Below, piece after piece: positions 45,399 through 55,511 of a DNA stretch of 64,000 nt. Source of the DNA: Candidatus Melainabacteria bacterium (lineage in GTDB: Bacteria > Cyanobacteriota > Vampirovibrionia > Obscuribacterales > Obscuribacteraceae). Location: positions 62,001 to 126,000 of the forward strand of contig RXJR01000028.1 of the NCBI GenBank assembly GCA_003963305.1, read 5' to 3'. The position numbers were made by a program, and so were the translations under genes. Numbering within the stretch: the first letter of the stretch is position 1; each line of letters begins with the position of its first letter. Under the pieces are notes generated by a model. The model saw only the letters and a list, made by a program, of their open reading frames with translations, had not been told where the DNA came from and ran no database searches.

Positions 45399-45529
45399 AC
45401 GCGTCGTCGCAGAAGAGTTCGGTTGAAGTTGAGAGCGATAAGAGCCATATCTTTATATGTAGTGTTCGAGCCAACTTTTGCAGATTACAACCCACTTGGC
45501 AAATCTGTCAACAGAACGTTAAGTTGTGA

Positions 45530-46585
45530 TCAAGACGGAAAAGTAGGCAACTGGGTGATTCCGGTGGTCTCAGGCCAACCAAACAGGATGTTCATATTCT
45601 GTAGAGCTTGCCCAGCGGCGCCCTTGATCAAATTATCGATGGCGCCAACTGCAATGACTCGATCAGTACGTGCGTCCACGGTGACCCCAATATCACAGAA
45701 ATTGGAACCTTTTACCCAGCGAGTTTCAGGGAAGCGATATTCGCCTTTCGCCGAGTCGAAAAGCCTTATGAAAGGCTCCTTACTGTAAGCTGAGTTGTAA
45801 ATGTCAAACAACTCATCGTCTGACATTTCGCGATTGAGAATGGAATAGCTCGTGATCAAAATGCCTCGATGCATGGGCACCAGATGCGGTGTGAATGATA
45901 GCAGCACGGCTTCTTTGGCCTGCAGTGAAAGCTCCTGCTCAATCTCAGGCGTGTGCCGATGGCAGCCCACTTTGTAAGCCTTGATCGATTCATTGCACTC
46001 ATCAAAGTGCGTGCCGAGCGCCAGAGACCTTCCCGCACCGGAGACGCCCGATTTACCATCAATGATGATGGATTCAAGGTCAATAACGCCGGCCCGCAAT
46101 AGAGGCGTCAGGGTCAGAATGGAGCAAGTGGCATAACAGCCTGGATTTGCTACCAGGCGCGCTCCTTTGATTCTGTCGCGATTCAGCTCAGGAAGCCCAT
46201 AAACAGCTTCTTTGACAATGGATTTATTGGGATGCTTGTACTCGTACCATTGTTCATATTCTTTGGTATTTTGCAGTCGGAAATCAGCCCCGAGGTCGAT
46301 GACCGCGCATTTATCCAGCACTTTCTTCGTCACAGTCTTGGCTGCGATACCATGCGGCAAAGCCATGAAAATCACATCGACTTTGCCTGCCACTGATTCG
46401 ATATCCTCATCAGTGAGCGTCAAATCGGTCGACTTAGCCAGATTCGGATAGACGTCGGCAAGCTTCTTACCGGCACTGCTCTGCGAAACAGCTGTGTGTA
46501 GAGTAACTTTGTCGTGCTGGAGGATGAGTCGAATCAGCTCCTGTCCCGTATAGCCGGTAGCACCGACAACCGCAACCTTTTTCAT
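45530..46585 (-). CDS. argC: N-acetyl-gamma-glutamyl-phosphate reductase
   Basis: Reduces N-acetylglutamyl phosphate to the semialdehyde with NADPH, following ArgB. The 351-residue protein begins MKKVAVVGATGYTGQELIRL (Rossmann loop) and has VFMALPHGIA, the active-site NPGCYATCSILTLTPLL with catalytic Cys, GKSGVSGAGRSL, and the HRHTPEIEQEL histidine region. ATG at 46585 is one codon inside a TTG. A TPR-protein gene ends 23 bp upstream on the same strand; argB follows after 237 bp. Confidence 0.96.
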   Translation of the reverse strand: MKKVAVVGATGYTGQELIRLILQHDKVTLHTAVSQSSAGKKLADVYPNLAKSTDLTLTDEDIESVAGKVDVIFMALPHGIAAKTVTKKVLDKCAVIDLGADFRLQNTKEYEQWYEYKHPNKSIVKEAVYGLPELNRDRIKGARLVANPGCYATCSILTLTPLLRAGVIDLESIIIDGKSGVSGAGRSLALGTHFDECNESIKAYKVGCHRHTPEIEQELSLQAKEAVLLSFTPHLVPMHRGILITSYSILNREMSDDELFDIYNSAYSKEPFIRLFDSAKGEYRFPETRWVKGSNFCDIGVTVDARTDRVIAVGAIDNLIKGAAGQALQNMNILFGWPETTGITQLPTFPS

Positions 46586-46608
46586 CAATTTCGCCTATTT
46601 GCTGACGC

Positions 46609-48093
46609 TTACTCGTCCGGATTGAGTCGCATGACGTCCGGCAGTTCCAGAATCTTCCATGACCCGGTAATAGCCTGCTCACTATAGCTCAATTTAGACG
46701 GTGCTGTCGGCGCGGCCGTCGCTTTTTCAGGTTGCTTAACAGGTTCTTGCGTTGGCTTGACCGGTGCAACGGGCTTCTTCGCCGCCAGGATTTTTGCGTA
46801 ATTATCAAAAACCTTCTTCGTGTCGGGATGATCGGGACCGAGCATGCGCTTACGCATTTCCCAGCATCTGCGATAAACAGACTCTGCTTCCTGCAGCTTC
46901 ATCTGCTGGTGATAAATCATGGCGAAATTGTACAGAGCGCTGGCAGTCTCGGTGTGATCACCCAGACCCTTTTCGTAAATCTGAATGCAATCGCCCATCA
47001 ATGTCTCTGCCATCAAATAATTTTTCTGTTGATAATAGAGACGTGCCAATGTCGAAACACTCATCGCCACGAGCGGATGAAGCTGCCCAAGGACTTCGGT
47101 TTTCAAGCCAATACAACGTGTCATCAGTTGTTCGGCCTCTTCGTACTTCTTTATACGGCACAAAATGTCTGCAAGCGAGTCAAGGGCATACGCTAGTTTC
47201 TGCTTGTCGAGATTCTGGCTCTCAGCTTCCTGCAAAGCGGCGCGCCACTGTGTTTCCGCAACCTGCATCAACCCGCGGCGCAGGGCTTCTTCGGCGAATT
47301 CCTTATATACGAACCAGTTTATGGGATTTGGACCCGCCTGACCATTGGCATTAGGGGCAGATGGAGCGACGATTGGCGCCTTTTTTTCGACCGCCGGAGT
47401 AGTCTGAATGCCAGCCTTGTTTGAGCCGCCAGCCGAGGCTGAAGCCGTCCCCGCGGTCGGTAAATTAGTCTGAGATTGACTGGGTTGCTGCAAAGCGGGT
47501 TGCGAACCGGTCTGTGTGGCAGCCTGCTGCGGTGCGGTCGGTGCACCTGCTTGTCCATTCGGAGCTTTGGCTGCCGGCATATCCATTTTCGTCCGGTCCC
47601 ACTTGCCAGTGGAAAGCCCTTGTGCGCACACCTGCAAGTGACGGGCTTCGTCCTCTCTGTGGGTCTTCATGAGCAAATCGGCGTAACCTTCCAGCAAACG
47701 CATGACATCTGGATGGTTAGCCCCTAAAACCTTGGTCTTGATAGCGATAGATTGCTTGTAGAGCGGCTCAGCGTCCGCGTAGTTGTGGCTCATATGCAAC
47801 AGCATGGCGAGATTGCTCGACGTTATGCCGACGTCAATGTGGTCTGGTCCGTGGACGCGGCGATACAAACTTAGCAACCTGCGGCAAGTAGCCTCGGCAT
47901 CTTTGTTCTTGCCTTGACGAAAATACGCTTCCGATAAACCTTCGTAAGTCACAGCACGCCGGCTGTCGTTTTCCGGGAAATCTTCCGCTTCTTCGAGGGC
48001 AGCCAGCCACATCGATTCAGCCTCGCCGAGAGCCCCCCGCATCAGAGCTTGCTCACCGGAACTTTTGTACTTTTGCCAATTGTCGTTTGTCAT
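46609..48093 (-). CDS. TPR-repeat protein (kinesin-light-chain-like TPRs)
   Basis: From ATG 48093 (GGCGGA upstream) the protein is 494 residues. Two blocks of tetratricopeptide repeats of the TPR_10/12 type (SEAYFRQGKNKDAEATCRRLLSLYRRVHGPDHIDVGITSSNLAMLLHMS, and DILCRIKKYEEAEQLMTRCIGLKTEVLGQLHP) flank a Gln/Ala/Pro-rich linker. The H-P-D-V and G-P-D-H-P-D spacing is typical. It is a cytoplasmic scaffold of unknown partner. It lies just upstream of argC and may share its transcript. A start 20 codons earlier (48153) is open but unlikely. Confidence 0.85.
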   Translation of the reverse strand: MTNDNWQKYKSSGEQALMRGALGEAESMWLAALEEAEDFPENDSRRAVTYEGLSEAYFRQGKNKDAEATCRRLLSLYRRVHGPDHIDVGITSSNLAMLLHMSHNYADAEPLYKQSIAIKTKVLGANHPDVMRLLEGYADLLMKTHREDEARHLQVCAQGLSTGKWDRTKMDMPAAKAPNGQAGAPTAPQQAATQTGSQPALQQPSQSQTNLPTAGTASASAGGSNKAGIQTTPAVEKKAPIVAPSAPNANGQAGPNPINWFVYKEFAEEALRRGLMQVAETQWRAALQEAESQNLDKQKLAYALDSLADILCRIKKYEEAEQLMTRCIGLKTEVLGQLHPLVAMSVSTLARLYYQQKNYLMAETLMGDCIQIYEKGLGDHTETASALYNFAMIYHQQMKLQEAESVYRRCWEMRKRMLGPDHPDTKKVFDNYAKILAAKKPVAPVKPTQEPVKQPEKATAAPTAPSKLSYSEQAITGSWKILELPDVMRLNPDE

Positions 48094-48343
48094 GGATTCC
48101 GCCAGGGAAAAAACCACTTCGCATAATACTGCCTTACCCAATTTTACAGCCAATTGCTGCGTTTAGGATATAACCCCTTGACCATAAACTTTTGCTGCCG
48201 GTGATAGCCCCGCTAGCCAGACCAGACCCCGGCGAATTCGACGGACCAGAACAAGCGGAGATAGCGACCTACTTGAACCGGCTGAACCAGCTCAAGGCAC
48301 CGCAGCCTCCTGAGACCCGGACTATGGAAAGCACGAAAAACCT

Positions 48344-50446
48344 CTACCTGATGGGCAGAGCCATAAGTACAACAGCAGATCTGGCTTGCACGCGATAATG
48401 ATTGTGCACTATCTGTGGTGCCTCGTCAGGCAGACGGATATCAGATCCGGTAGGAAGGTAAGTATCTATAATTCGATGCCAGGTATAGCCGCTCAGCGGT
48501 TTAGGCAGTTCGAAAAACAGTGGCTTCCAGAAAGCATTGAGCATAATGTGCAGCTCTTCCTGATGATCTGGATGATAAAGCGTGAACGCGAGACTATGAG
48601 AATTGTCACCGAGATCAGGCTCTTCCAGCTCAACGCCGTGCCATACGATGTGCGGTTCGTTAGACTCAGGAGAAGTAACGAGCAACCTCCGCTCCTTAAA
48701 AATTTCGAGCGCCTGAGTATAAGCGATCAACTTTCTCGTGAAATGCAGCATGTCTTTCTGCTTTTCCACCAGAGACCAGTCGAACCAACTCAGTTCGTTA
48801 TCCTGACAGTAAGCGTTGTTATTGCCCTGCTGTGTGCGTCTTACTTCATCACCCATTAGAAGCATCGGAGTGCCCTGTGAAGTGAAGAGAATGGTGAGGA
48901 AATTCTTGATCTGCCGCTCGCGCAATTTGTCTATTTGATCATCTGCTGTAGGACCTTCGACGCCACAATTCCAACTGTGATTGTCATTGCTTCCATCTGC
49001 GTTGAACTCGCCGTTTGCAGCATTATGTTTTTTGTCGTATGAAACAAGATCGTTCATCGTGAAGCCGTCGTGGCAAGTGATGAAGTGAACGGTGCGGTTG
49101 GGCTCACGATCCGGCTTGATATAGATATCCGAACTGCCCAGTATGCGCGCGGCAAGATTCTTTACTGTTTTCTTGTCACCTTTGACGAACCTGCGAACAT
49201 CGTCTCGGAATGGTCCGTTCCATTCGCCAAAAAAGTTGCTGCGATTGATGAACAGTCCAACTTGATACAAGCCTATGTCCCATGCCTCTGCAATCAGCTT
49301 TATTCCTGCCATAACAGGGTCTGATTCAACAGTCCACAATACTGCCGGCATATCATTCGGTTGCCCGATCAGATCTCTCGTCAGGACCGAGGCAAGGTCG
49401 AATCTGAATCCATCCACATGCATCTCGGAGACCCAGTAGCGCAGACTGTCTAAAATGAAACGACCGACGACAGGATGATTAGCTCGGAGGGTATTTCCGC
49501 AACCGCTGTAGTTCTTGTAGTAAGTCTGATCGTCTTCGAGAAGATAGTAAGTCGAATTATCAAAACCTCTAAAAGATTGAGTCGGACCGGATTCATTTCC
49601 TTCACAAGTATGGTTGTACACTACATCGAGAATTACTTCGATACCGGCTTTGTGCAATGCCTTGACCATGTCGCGAAATTCGTCGATTGGTCCAAAAACT
49701 TCCTGGTTCGAGCTGTAAGAACGGTGCGGCGCAAAAAACGCAAGCGGACTGTAACCCCAATAATTCTTCAAGCCTGGTCGGGCATCAAATTCGTCAAACT
49801 GCTGAATCGGCATCAACTCAACTGCCGTCACGCCCAGTTCTTTCAAATAAGGAATCTTCTCTATTAACCCGGCGTAGGTACCACGCTTATCCGCCGAAAC
49901 TCCGGAATTCGGATGCTTCGTGAAACCAGCCAGGTGCATCTCGTAAATGACGCTTTCAGCGTTTGGCAGGCGCAACGGTGTATCACCTTCCCAATCATAA
50001 GTGGACGTATCAGTTACCACCGCCCGCAGTGCTTTGTGGCAATTATCACCTGGTGCAGTCGCAGAGGCGCGGTCATAATTTTCGAAGTTCACGACTGTAA
50101 GCGCATGAGGGTCGAGCAGCACTTTGTTGCGGTCGAAGCGCTCGCCTTTTTCAGGAGCGAAATCTCCATCGACTCGATAGGCATAAACCTGACCGACTTG
50201 CACTCCTTCTAAAAAGATATGCCAGTAAAATCCTGTCTTATTGATTTGAGGATCAAGGGTTATAACAGTAGATGGCTCGGGTGAAGTAGGCTCATCGAAA
50301 AGCAAAAGATCCACGCCCGTGCAGTGCTTGGAGAATATACAGAAGTTGGTGCCCTGCTCGCTGTGCGAGGCGCCAAGAGGATAACTCCTCCCTGGGTGGA
50401 TCTTTATAGTTATTCGAGTTGTTGATTCCGTTGACAGACTGTGCAT
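48344..50446 (-). CDS. glgX: Glycogen debranching enzyme, GlgX/isoamylase type
   Basis: A glycoside hydrolase family 13 enzyme of about 700 residues that cleaves alpha-1,6 branches. The N-terminal CBM48-like domain has GASHSEQGTNFCIFSKH. The barrel shows NYWGYSPLAFFAP, VVYNHTCEGNE, DGFRFDLAS (nucleophile Asp), KLIAEAWD (acid/base Glu) and FITCHDGFTMNDLVSYDKKHN (transition-state His-Asp). GlgX-type insertions (NNAYCQDNELSWFDW) are present. The start is ambiguous: TTG 50455, GTG 50452 or ATG 50446. The TPR gene starts about 250 bp downstream on the same strand. Confidence 0.95.
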   Translation of the reverse strand: MHSLSTESTTRITIKIHPGRSYPLGASHSEQGTNFCIFSKHCTGVDLLLFDEPTSPEPSTVITLDPQINKTGFYWHIFLEGVQVGQVYAYRVDGDFAPEKGERFDRNKVLLDPHALTVVNFENYDRASATAPGDNCHKALRAVVTDTSTYDWEGDTPLRLPNAESVIYEMHLAGFTKHPNSGVSADKRGTYAGLIEKIPYLKELGVTAVELMPIQQFDEFDARPGLKNYWGYSPLAFFAPHRSYSSNQEVFGPIDEFRDMVKALHKAGIEVILDVVYNHTCEGNESGPTQSFRGFDNSTYYLLEDDQTYYKNYSGCGNTLRANHPVVGRFILDSLRYWVSEMHVDGFRFDLASVLTRDLIGQPNDMPAVLWTVESDPVMAGIKLIAEAWDIGLYQVGLFINRSNFFGEWNGPFRDDVRRFVKGDKKTVKNLAARILGSSDIYIKPDREPNRTVHFITCHDGFTMNDLVSYDKKHNAANGEFNADGSNDNHSWNCGVEGPTADDQIDKLRERQIKNFLTILFTSQGTPMLLMGDEVRRTQQGNNNAYCQDNELSWFDWSLVEKQKDMLHFTRKLIAYTQALEIFKERRLLVTSPESNEPHIVWHGVELEEPDLGDNSHSLAFTLYHPDHQEELHIMLNAFWKPLFFELPKPLSGYTWHRIIDTYLPTGSDIRLPDEAPQIVHNHYRVQARSAVVLMALPIR

Positions 50447-50469
50447 ATTCACCAATTGTTTGTACGTAC

Positions 50470-51561
50470 CTAAACTTTTGAACCTTCAAGCTGGATCACC
50501 TGGCCGGATGCTGAACTTTTCAATGCGGCTTCGATTATTTGCATTGTTCTCAGCGCATCTCGGGGTTGAACTGGAATTTCTCCATCGTGCAAAATCGCAT
50601 CACGCAATGAGCTGTAGAAGGTTTTATATGCTCCCGGTAACGTTTCAATCCGTCCTTCGAACGCCAGCCCGCCCACCTGAGCGCTCAGTCGCCCCCAGGC
50701 GCTTTCCGGCTCGCGTCCAAAGTCTGCGGAACTCGGCAAAATTCCAGCTTTCAACTTTTCTTCCTGCGGGTCAATTCCGTATTTTTCGTATGCGCCCTTC
50801 AGACCCAGTACGCGAAAGCGCGGTCCTTTTAGTCGAGCAACCGAACTTGCCCACAAATGCGCTTTCACGCCATCAGTAAACTGCAGCGCCACGAATGCAT
50901 CATCGTCTACCTCGGCGCCTGTTCTGCGAGCATCTAGTTCGGCATAAACAGTTTTAGGATCACCAAAGAGAGTACAAGCCTGATCAATCAAGTGGCTGCC
51001 CAAATCAAACAATAAACCGCCTGCATCCTTCGCATCAGCAGACTCTCGCCAGGCGTTCGCTTTTGGCTCAGGTCTGTAACGCTCATATCGAGATTCAAAA
51101 CGAGTAAGCGTACCGAGCGTGCCTTCCTCAATCAACTTTTGCACGGTCAAGAAATCGTTGTCCCAACGTCGATTGTGGAATACAGAAAGAATCTTTCCTT
51201 TCTTCTGACTGAGATTGATCAGGTCTCGACAATCCTGAACAGTGGCAGCAACTGGTTTATCCACGACCACATGCATATTGGCATTCAACGCGGCATATGC
51301 ATGATCGTAGTGAAAACGATTCGGTGAAGCGACTACAACAAGATCATAATCATTTGCCGATTTCCAAATTTCGTCGACCGACGAAAAAATCTGCGCAGAG
51401 GGATAGGTGAATCCAGCCTGCGCCTGACGTTGTGAGTTTGCCGTGACTATAGCCGTTAAACGCAAACCGTCTACGGAATCTATAAGTGGTGCATGGAAAA
51501 CGGAACCGGCTAGACCGAAACCAATCAAGGCGACTCTGACGTCTTTTCGCTGTGCGGTCAT
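50470..51561 (-). CDS. Gfo/Idh/MocA-family oxidoreductase
   Basis: A 363-residue NAD(P)-dependent dehydrogenase when started at ATG 51561. The N-terminal Rossmann domain has VALIGFGLAGSVFHAPLI, then VVASPNRFHYDHAYAAL, the conserved VVDKPVAATVQDCRDL (EKP-like motif with the catalytic Lys) and VFHNRRWDNDFLTV. The C-terminal GFO_IDH domain includes GGLLFDLGSHLIDQACTLFG. The E. coli YdhH/YvaA-like group acts on sugars or inositols; the substrate here is unknown. The frame is open 24 codons further upstream. Confidence 0.92.
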   Translation of the reverse strand: MTAQRKDVRVALIGFGLAGSVFHAPLIDSVDGLRLTAIVTANSQRQAQAGFTYPSAQIFSSVDEIWKSANDYDLVVVASPNRFHYDHAYAALNANMHVVVDKPVAATVQDCRDLINLSQKKGKILSVFHNRRWDNDFLTVQKLIEEGTLGTLTRFESRYERYRPEPKANAWRESADAKDAGGLLFDLGSHLIDQACTLFGDPKTVYAELDARRTGAEVDDDAFVALQFTDGVKAHLWASSVARLKGPRFRVLGLKGAYEKYGIDPQEEKLKAGILPSSADFGREPESAWGRLSAQVGGLAFEGRIETLPGAYKTFYSSLRDAILHDGEIPVQPRDALRTMQIIEAALKSSASGQVIQLEGSKV

Positions 51562-51773
51562 ATGGCTAAAACCTGAAGATGCTAACGGGCTATGAAGCTT
51601 ACAAGTATAGAGCTTCAGAAGCGATTCAGACACCCATTCAATCGACTTAAACTTTGATGGGCAGGCGACGTTTGATGAAAAGACCGGCCCGCCGAAAAAG
51701 AGGCGGTAGTCAGGATGACCTGTACATCGTAAAAAGAAAAAAACTAATTATCGACGCTCAATTCAACTGATGC

Positions 51774-52898
51774 TCAGGTCAACTGTAACGATGCAGCCAG
51801 CGACGCGCGAGCCTGGAAATCTTCTATTTCAGAAGCGGTTGGGAGAGTTAGAGTCATGCCGCGCTGCAGCGCAGCAAGCGGATTTCCATTGCTATCTGTT
51901 TCAGTCGAGAGATTGTTCTTCTCCGCAAGCAACTGCCAATTTTTGACATCGTTCAAATCGCGAAGCGCAATAGATCTAAGTGTCTCGCCGAGGCGTGTCT
52001 TGATTGTTTTTTGCCCCTCTCCAGCTTGCTGTGTGTCCTTCGTTTCACTGATTTCTTTTACAGCAGCTGTCGTTATGTCATTGAGTTCACTTTTTTCGGA
52101 CACCAGCCTTTGCTCGGCAAATCCAGATTCAGATGCGGATTTAGTATTCTCGGGTGCTTCGACTGGTGCCACAGCCAATTCCTCACCCGGGCGCAATGCT
52201 TGCCCTCGCTCACCGATAAGAATTGTGCCGTCTGGTCTCAAGTATCGCCCCAATTCCATAGCGCTCAATGCTCTTCCGTCATCACGAACTAACGCAACGC
52301 CATCTTGCTGTGATGGTGCACCATCGCCACGAGGCGCTACAAGCAGTACCTGGCCATCACTTCCTTTCTGCATCTTCAAATCGTAAATTGATACCTGCTG
52401 CAGACCTTGCGACGCAAAACCAGAATTCGCAAGCGAGACGAATGAGGCGGCATCACCAGCGATAGCACTTGCGGCAAGTGCCTGCAGTTCGGCTAAATAC
52501 TGCTGTTCCGCACCTAGAGTACTGTCGCCATTTTGCTCTCGGCCGAGCCTTTCCCTGCGTTCCGCACCCACCTTATCAACAGATGCGGCATAACCATAAG
52601 CGTGAAGTGGAGCACTAGAGTCGACTCCATTGACCTCTACAGACGTATCCGGACTGCCAGGGTCATCGTCACCTTTGTGCGGATCTGAATCAACTTGACC
52701 AAATGTAAGCTCCAACGAGGGCAAAAAACCGTTCGACCCATCGCGAGCGCTGTCGCGCATGCTTGAGAGACTGTTCATCCACTCCTCACGGTCTTTTTCG
52801 CTGGTGGGGGACTGGACTAAAGGTTGTTCGCGAACCACCTCAGTTTCACGAACATTACTGTCGTTCGGCGGCGGTGGTGCTTCAATTTCTCTGACCAT
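51774..52898 (-). CDS. LysM-domain-like protein, otherwise disordered
   Basis: A 374-residue, acidic, Ser/Pro/Glu-rich protein without signal peptide; ATG at 52898 after TTAGGT. Residues about 305-365 resemble a LysM module (KTRLGETLRSIALRDLNDVKNWQLLAEKNNL, then GNPLAALQRGMTLTLPT), the sort of peptidoglycan-binding or scaffold motif placed at protein C-termini. A middle domain (QVLLVAPRGDGAPSQQDGVALVRDDGRALSAMELGRYLRPDG) appears beta-rich. Without export signal its role in peptidoglycan binding is uncertain. Confidence 0.65.
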   Translation of the reverse strand: MVREIEAPPPPNDSNVRETEVVREQPLVQSPTSEKDREEWMNSLSSMRDSARDGSNGFLPSLELTFGQVDSDPHKGDDDPGSPDTSVEVNGVDSSAPLHAYGYAASVDKVGAERRERLGREQNGDSTLGAEQQYLAELQALAASAIAGDAASFVSLANSGFASQGLQQVSIYDLKMQKGSDGQVLLVAPRGDGAPSQQDGVALVRDDGRALSAMELGRYLRPDGTILIGERGQALRPGEELAVAPVEAPENTKSASESGFAEQRLVSEKSELNDITTAAVKEISETKDTQQAGEGQKTIKTRLGETLRSIALRDLNDVKNWQLLAEKNNLSTETDSNGNPLAALQRGMTLTLPTASEIEDFQARASLAASLQLT

Positions 52899-53159
52899 TA
52901 CCTAACCCGGCAACCTACTAACCCGACCAAGTGCATCCATCGTATTAATGATCCCAAGCTATTGTGGTGATTTGGTACCTTAAATGCCGACGTTGAACAG
53001 CGTCAGTTTGAATCGCACTAAACTTGCGAAGATTTTTTTTCAGGGCTTTTCCCAGTGTAACTATTGCGGAGAAGAGTATATTGTCGTCTCAGTACGCACT
53101 TACTAAAGAACTAACAATACTCTGAACTCATGGTCGCATCGCGTTCCATGGAGGTGTCT

Positions 53160-54215
53160 ATGCATTTGCCTAAACAGGTAGTTGCAGCAATTACCATCAA
53201 AAAACGACATGTTGCCTGTGCGCTCGCTCTTGTCGCGGCAATAATGCTGGTCGCCAAGAATCAGTTACCTTTGCTTCCTTTACCAATTCCCAGGCAAAAC
53301 ATTGGTTTCGGTCACACCCAGCCGCCAATCGATACCAGGTCAGACAAGGCATTCAGGGAAGCAATAAAACAAATCCACAGACATGGTGAAGGTTATGAAA
53401 ATGCCCAAGTTGATGCTCCAGCGCTGGGACTCGAAGAGGTGCTTAAAATGGCAGTGGACTCCAGCCGCAGCGGTAATCCTGATGCTGAGTATTTAATTGG
53501 TTGGATGCTTGAAACCCACGAGTGCCTTGATCTTGAATATATTGAACTGGTCAACCAAGTCAACAGAATGTTTGAATGTAACTGGCTAAGCGACCGGAGA
53601 CTTAAACTCGCAACGCAATGGTATCAACTTGCATGTGAGCATGGGTCTATACCGGCAGCAGCGGAACTAGGATATATGTATCAAGAGGGTCTGGGAGTTC
53701 CCGTAAATTACGCTCTCGCAGCGAAGTGGTATCAAAAAGCTGTAACTGCTGGCGATGGGCAAGCTCAGATCGATCTTGGCAGAATGTATCAGAATGGTCT
53801 GGGAATGAAGACAGACCCAGCGAAAGCCATGACTCTATACGAAGAAGCTGCAAATGGCGAATGCTCAACTCAAGCCAGAGTCATGGTGGAAATCTTGTGG
53901 GCAATTTATGGCACAAAGCCATCAAAGAAATTGTCAAAAGGTGAGTTGAATGCCTTTGACTTTGTCACTAAATATGGTGATTTCTGGGAAACAGGCGTTC
54001 TTGCACAACTTTACGATACGCCTGAAAAATTTAGAGAATCAAATAACGACAGCGCTATTCAAAAACGTCTGCAAGACCCACAAAAGGCACTTTTTCTCTA
54101 CAAGCTCTCAAGATCGCAAAAATCATTCCCAGCCAACAGCAGATCCGAAGCGCAGTTCTTCTCGGAGATAAATCAGGGAATCGAGAAATTAGAAAGGTCC
54201 CAAAATAGTGGCTAG
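53160..54215 (+). CDS. Sel1-repeat protein with N-terminal membrane anchor
   Basis: ATG at 53160 has a GGAGGTG site 4 bp upstream, favouring it over ATGs at 53130 and 53148. The 351-residue protein has an N-terminal hydrophobic segment (HVACALALVAAIMLVA). Two clear Sel1 repeats follow: AAAELGYMYQEGLGVPVNYALAAKWYQKA and AQIDLGRMYQNGLGMKTDPAKAMTLYEEA, with a degenerate one before them. Sel1 proteins mediate protein interactions, often in the periplasm. The C-terminal 120 residues have no recognised domain. Confidence 0.85.
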   Translation: MHLPKQVVAAITIKKRHVACALALVAAIMLVAKNQLPLLPLPIPRQNIGFGHTQPPIDTRSDKAFREAIKQIHRHGEGYENAQVDAPALGLEEVLKMAVDSSRSGNPDAEYLIGWMLETHECLDLEYIELVNQVNRMFECNWLSDRRLKLATQWYQLACEHGSIPAAAELGYMYQEGLGVPVNYALAAKWYQKAVTAGDGQAQIDLGRMYQNGLGMKTDPAKAMTLYEEAANGECSTQARVMVEILWAIYGTKPSKKLSKGELNAFDFVTKYGDFWETGVLAQLYDTPEKFRESNNDSAIQKRLQDPQKALFLYKLSRSQKSFPANSRSEAQFFSEINQGIEKLERSQNSG

Positions 54216-54275
54216 AATCCCGTAAGTACCCTGTAAAACTGATGCCACACTTTGGTTCGAAAACATATACTCCCA

Positions 54276-55211
54276 TTAATATCTCAACGTGACAAAAACG
54301 GGCAAGTGATCGGATCCGAGATCAGGACCTACAGTCCGCTTGACAGTAAAGAAGTTAGAGCTGGTCAGACAATGATCAATTGGCAACAACTGGATGAACA
54401 TCCTTGAATCAAAAGTACACTGCGGCCCATATCCGCGTTCTGTGTCAAACAAACGCCCATCGCGAAGCAACTTTCTAAAATAAAACGACCATGGAGTACA
54501 GTTCAAATCACCGATCAAAATAACGGGATTTGTCGAAACCTGCGCTTCAGTCGCTAATTCCTGCAATTCCTCGTTTCGATACTCCGGCAGCACAGGCAAA
54601 ATTGGATGCGCAAAACAAAATCGAATTTTGCTTCGACCTGTCTCGAAGTCTCCCACAATGCGTGGACGCTTAGCGATTTTACTGTATCTAGTTACAATAT
54701 CCGACAACCTGTATTTACTGTACACAGCCAGACCATCAGAGCGTCCGAGATCAACTGAATAACGGTAGCTATAATCCCGAAGTTTTTCATCAAGAACAGC
54801 TATCCAACGCTCATTGACCTCGCTCAGTGCAACGAGATCAGGTTGCTTGTTTCTGACTAATGAAACAAGATCCTCGAACCGAGCATTCCTATCTCCGGCT
54901 GCATTAAACTGCAATACAGATATCAATGAAGCAGATGAATGCAGAGTTCGATCCGGTTGCACATACATCCAAGCAACATCACTCACATTCACCAACAAGA
55001 GAATCGCACTAGCTCCCGCAAAATCGAACCGTCGCACGAGAACAAGAAAAGAAGACAGCACTAGTAAGACAAGAATCCATAGAAGTCTCAAATGACTCAA
55101 AAGTTCGCAAACTTGATCCTGTTCACTGAAAAACGACGCGATCGACAACGCTGCTACAAGCAGCAGACTCAGCACGAGGAAAATCGTTGCGACTCTCCGA
55201 ACTTTCGACAA
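54276..55211 (-). CDS. Membrane endonuclease/exonuclease/phosphatase-fold protein
   Basis: The N-terminal 100 residues form three hydrophobic helices; the rest is an EEP domain: VLQFNAAGDRN (first Asn), LVALSEVNERW (catalytic Glu), VILIGDLNCTPWSFYF (Asp-x-Asn) and DLGSDHLPVFV (terminal Asp-His). The same layout occurs in YafD-like and exported EEP proteins. It may be a phosphodiesterase facing the periplasm. TTG at 55211 sits 7 bp from AGAGGA and is preferred to TTG 55217. Confidence 0.88.
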   Translation of the reverse strand: MSKVRRVATIFLVLSLLLVAALSIASFFSEQDQVCELLSHLRLLWILVLLVLSSFLVLVRRFDFAGASAILLLVNVSDVAWMYVQPDRTLHSSASLISVLQFNAAGDRNARFEDLVSLVRNKQPDLVALSEVNERWIAVLDEKLRDYSYRYSVDLGRSDGLAVYSKYRLSDIVTRYSKIAKRPRIVGDFETGRSKIRFCFAHPILPVLPEYRNEELQELATEAQVSTNPVILIGDLNCTPWSFYFRKLLRDGRLFDTERGYGPQCTFDSRMFIQLLPIDHCLTSSNFFTVKRTVGPDLGSDHLPVFVTLRY

Positions 55212-55362
55212 AAACAAATCCTCTTGCTGATGAGGACAAAACGCTGTGTCATAAATACACAGATCCTATCATCAAAACTATGCACCACCAAATTTAGTGC
55301 TTAAGCGATGAGCGCCGCGGAGGTAACGGCGCACACAAGATCTAGCTGAAAGGACGATAAGA

Positions 55363-55482
55363 TCAGCGAATTTCAACGTAAGTCGCAGAGTCCACATGAC
55401 CTTTAGCTGAAACTTTATCGATCAGACGAGATTGACAGCCTGCAAAAAGATCTGCGACTTTCTCTTGTCTTTCGTCGCTCAT
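55363..55482 (-). CDS. Possible 39-residue peptide
   Basis: MSDERQEKVADLFAGCQSRLIDKVSAKGHVDSATYVEIR from ATG 55482, with GAGGAA 8 bp upstream. A strong hairpin lies 30 bp upstream in the same transcript. The sequence is hydrophilic and of unknown family. The good ribosome site is the main support. Confidence 0.35.
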   Translation of the reverse strand: MSDERQEKVADLFAGCQSRLIDKVSAKGHVDSATYVEIR

Positions 55483-55511
55483 TTCATTCTTCCTCATGCG
55501 ATATTTCTTCT

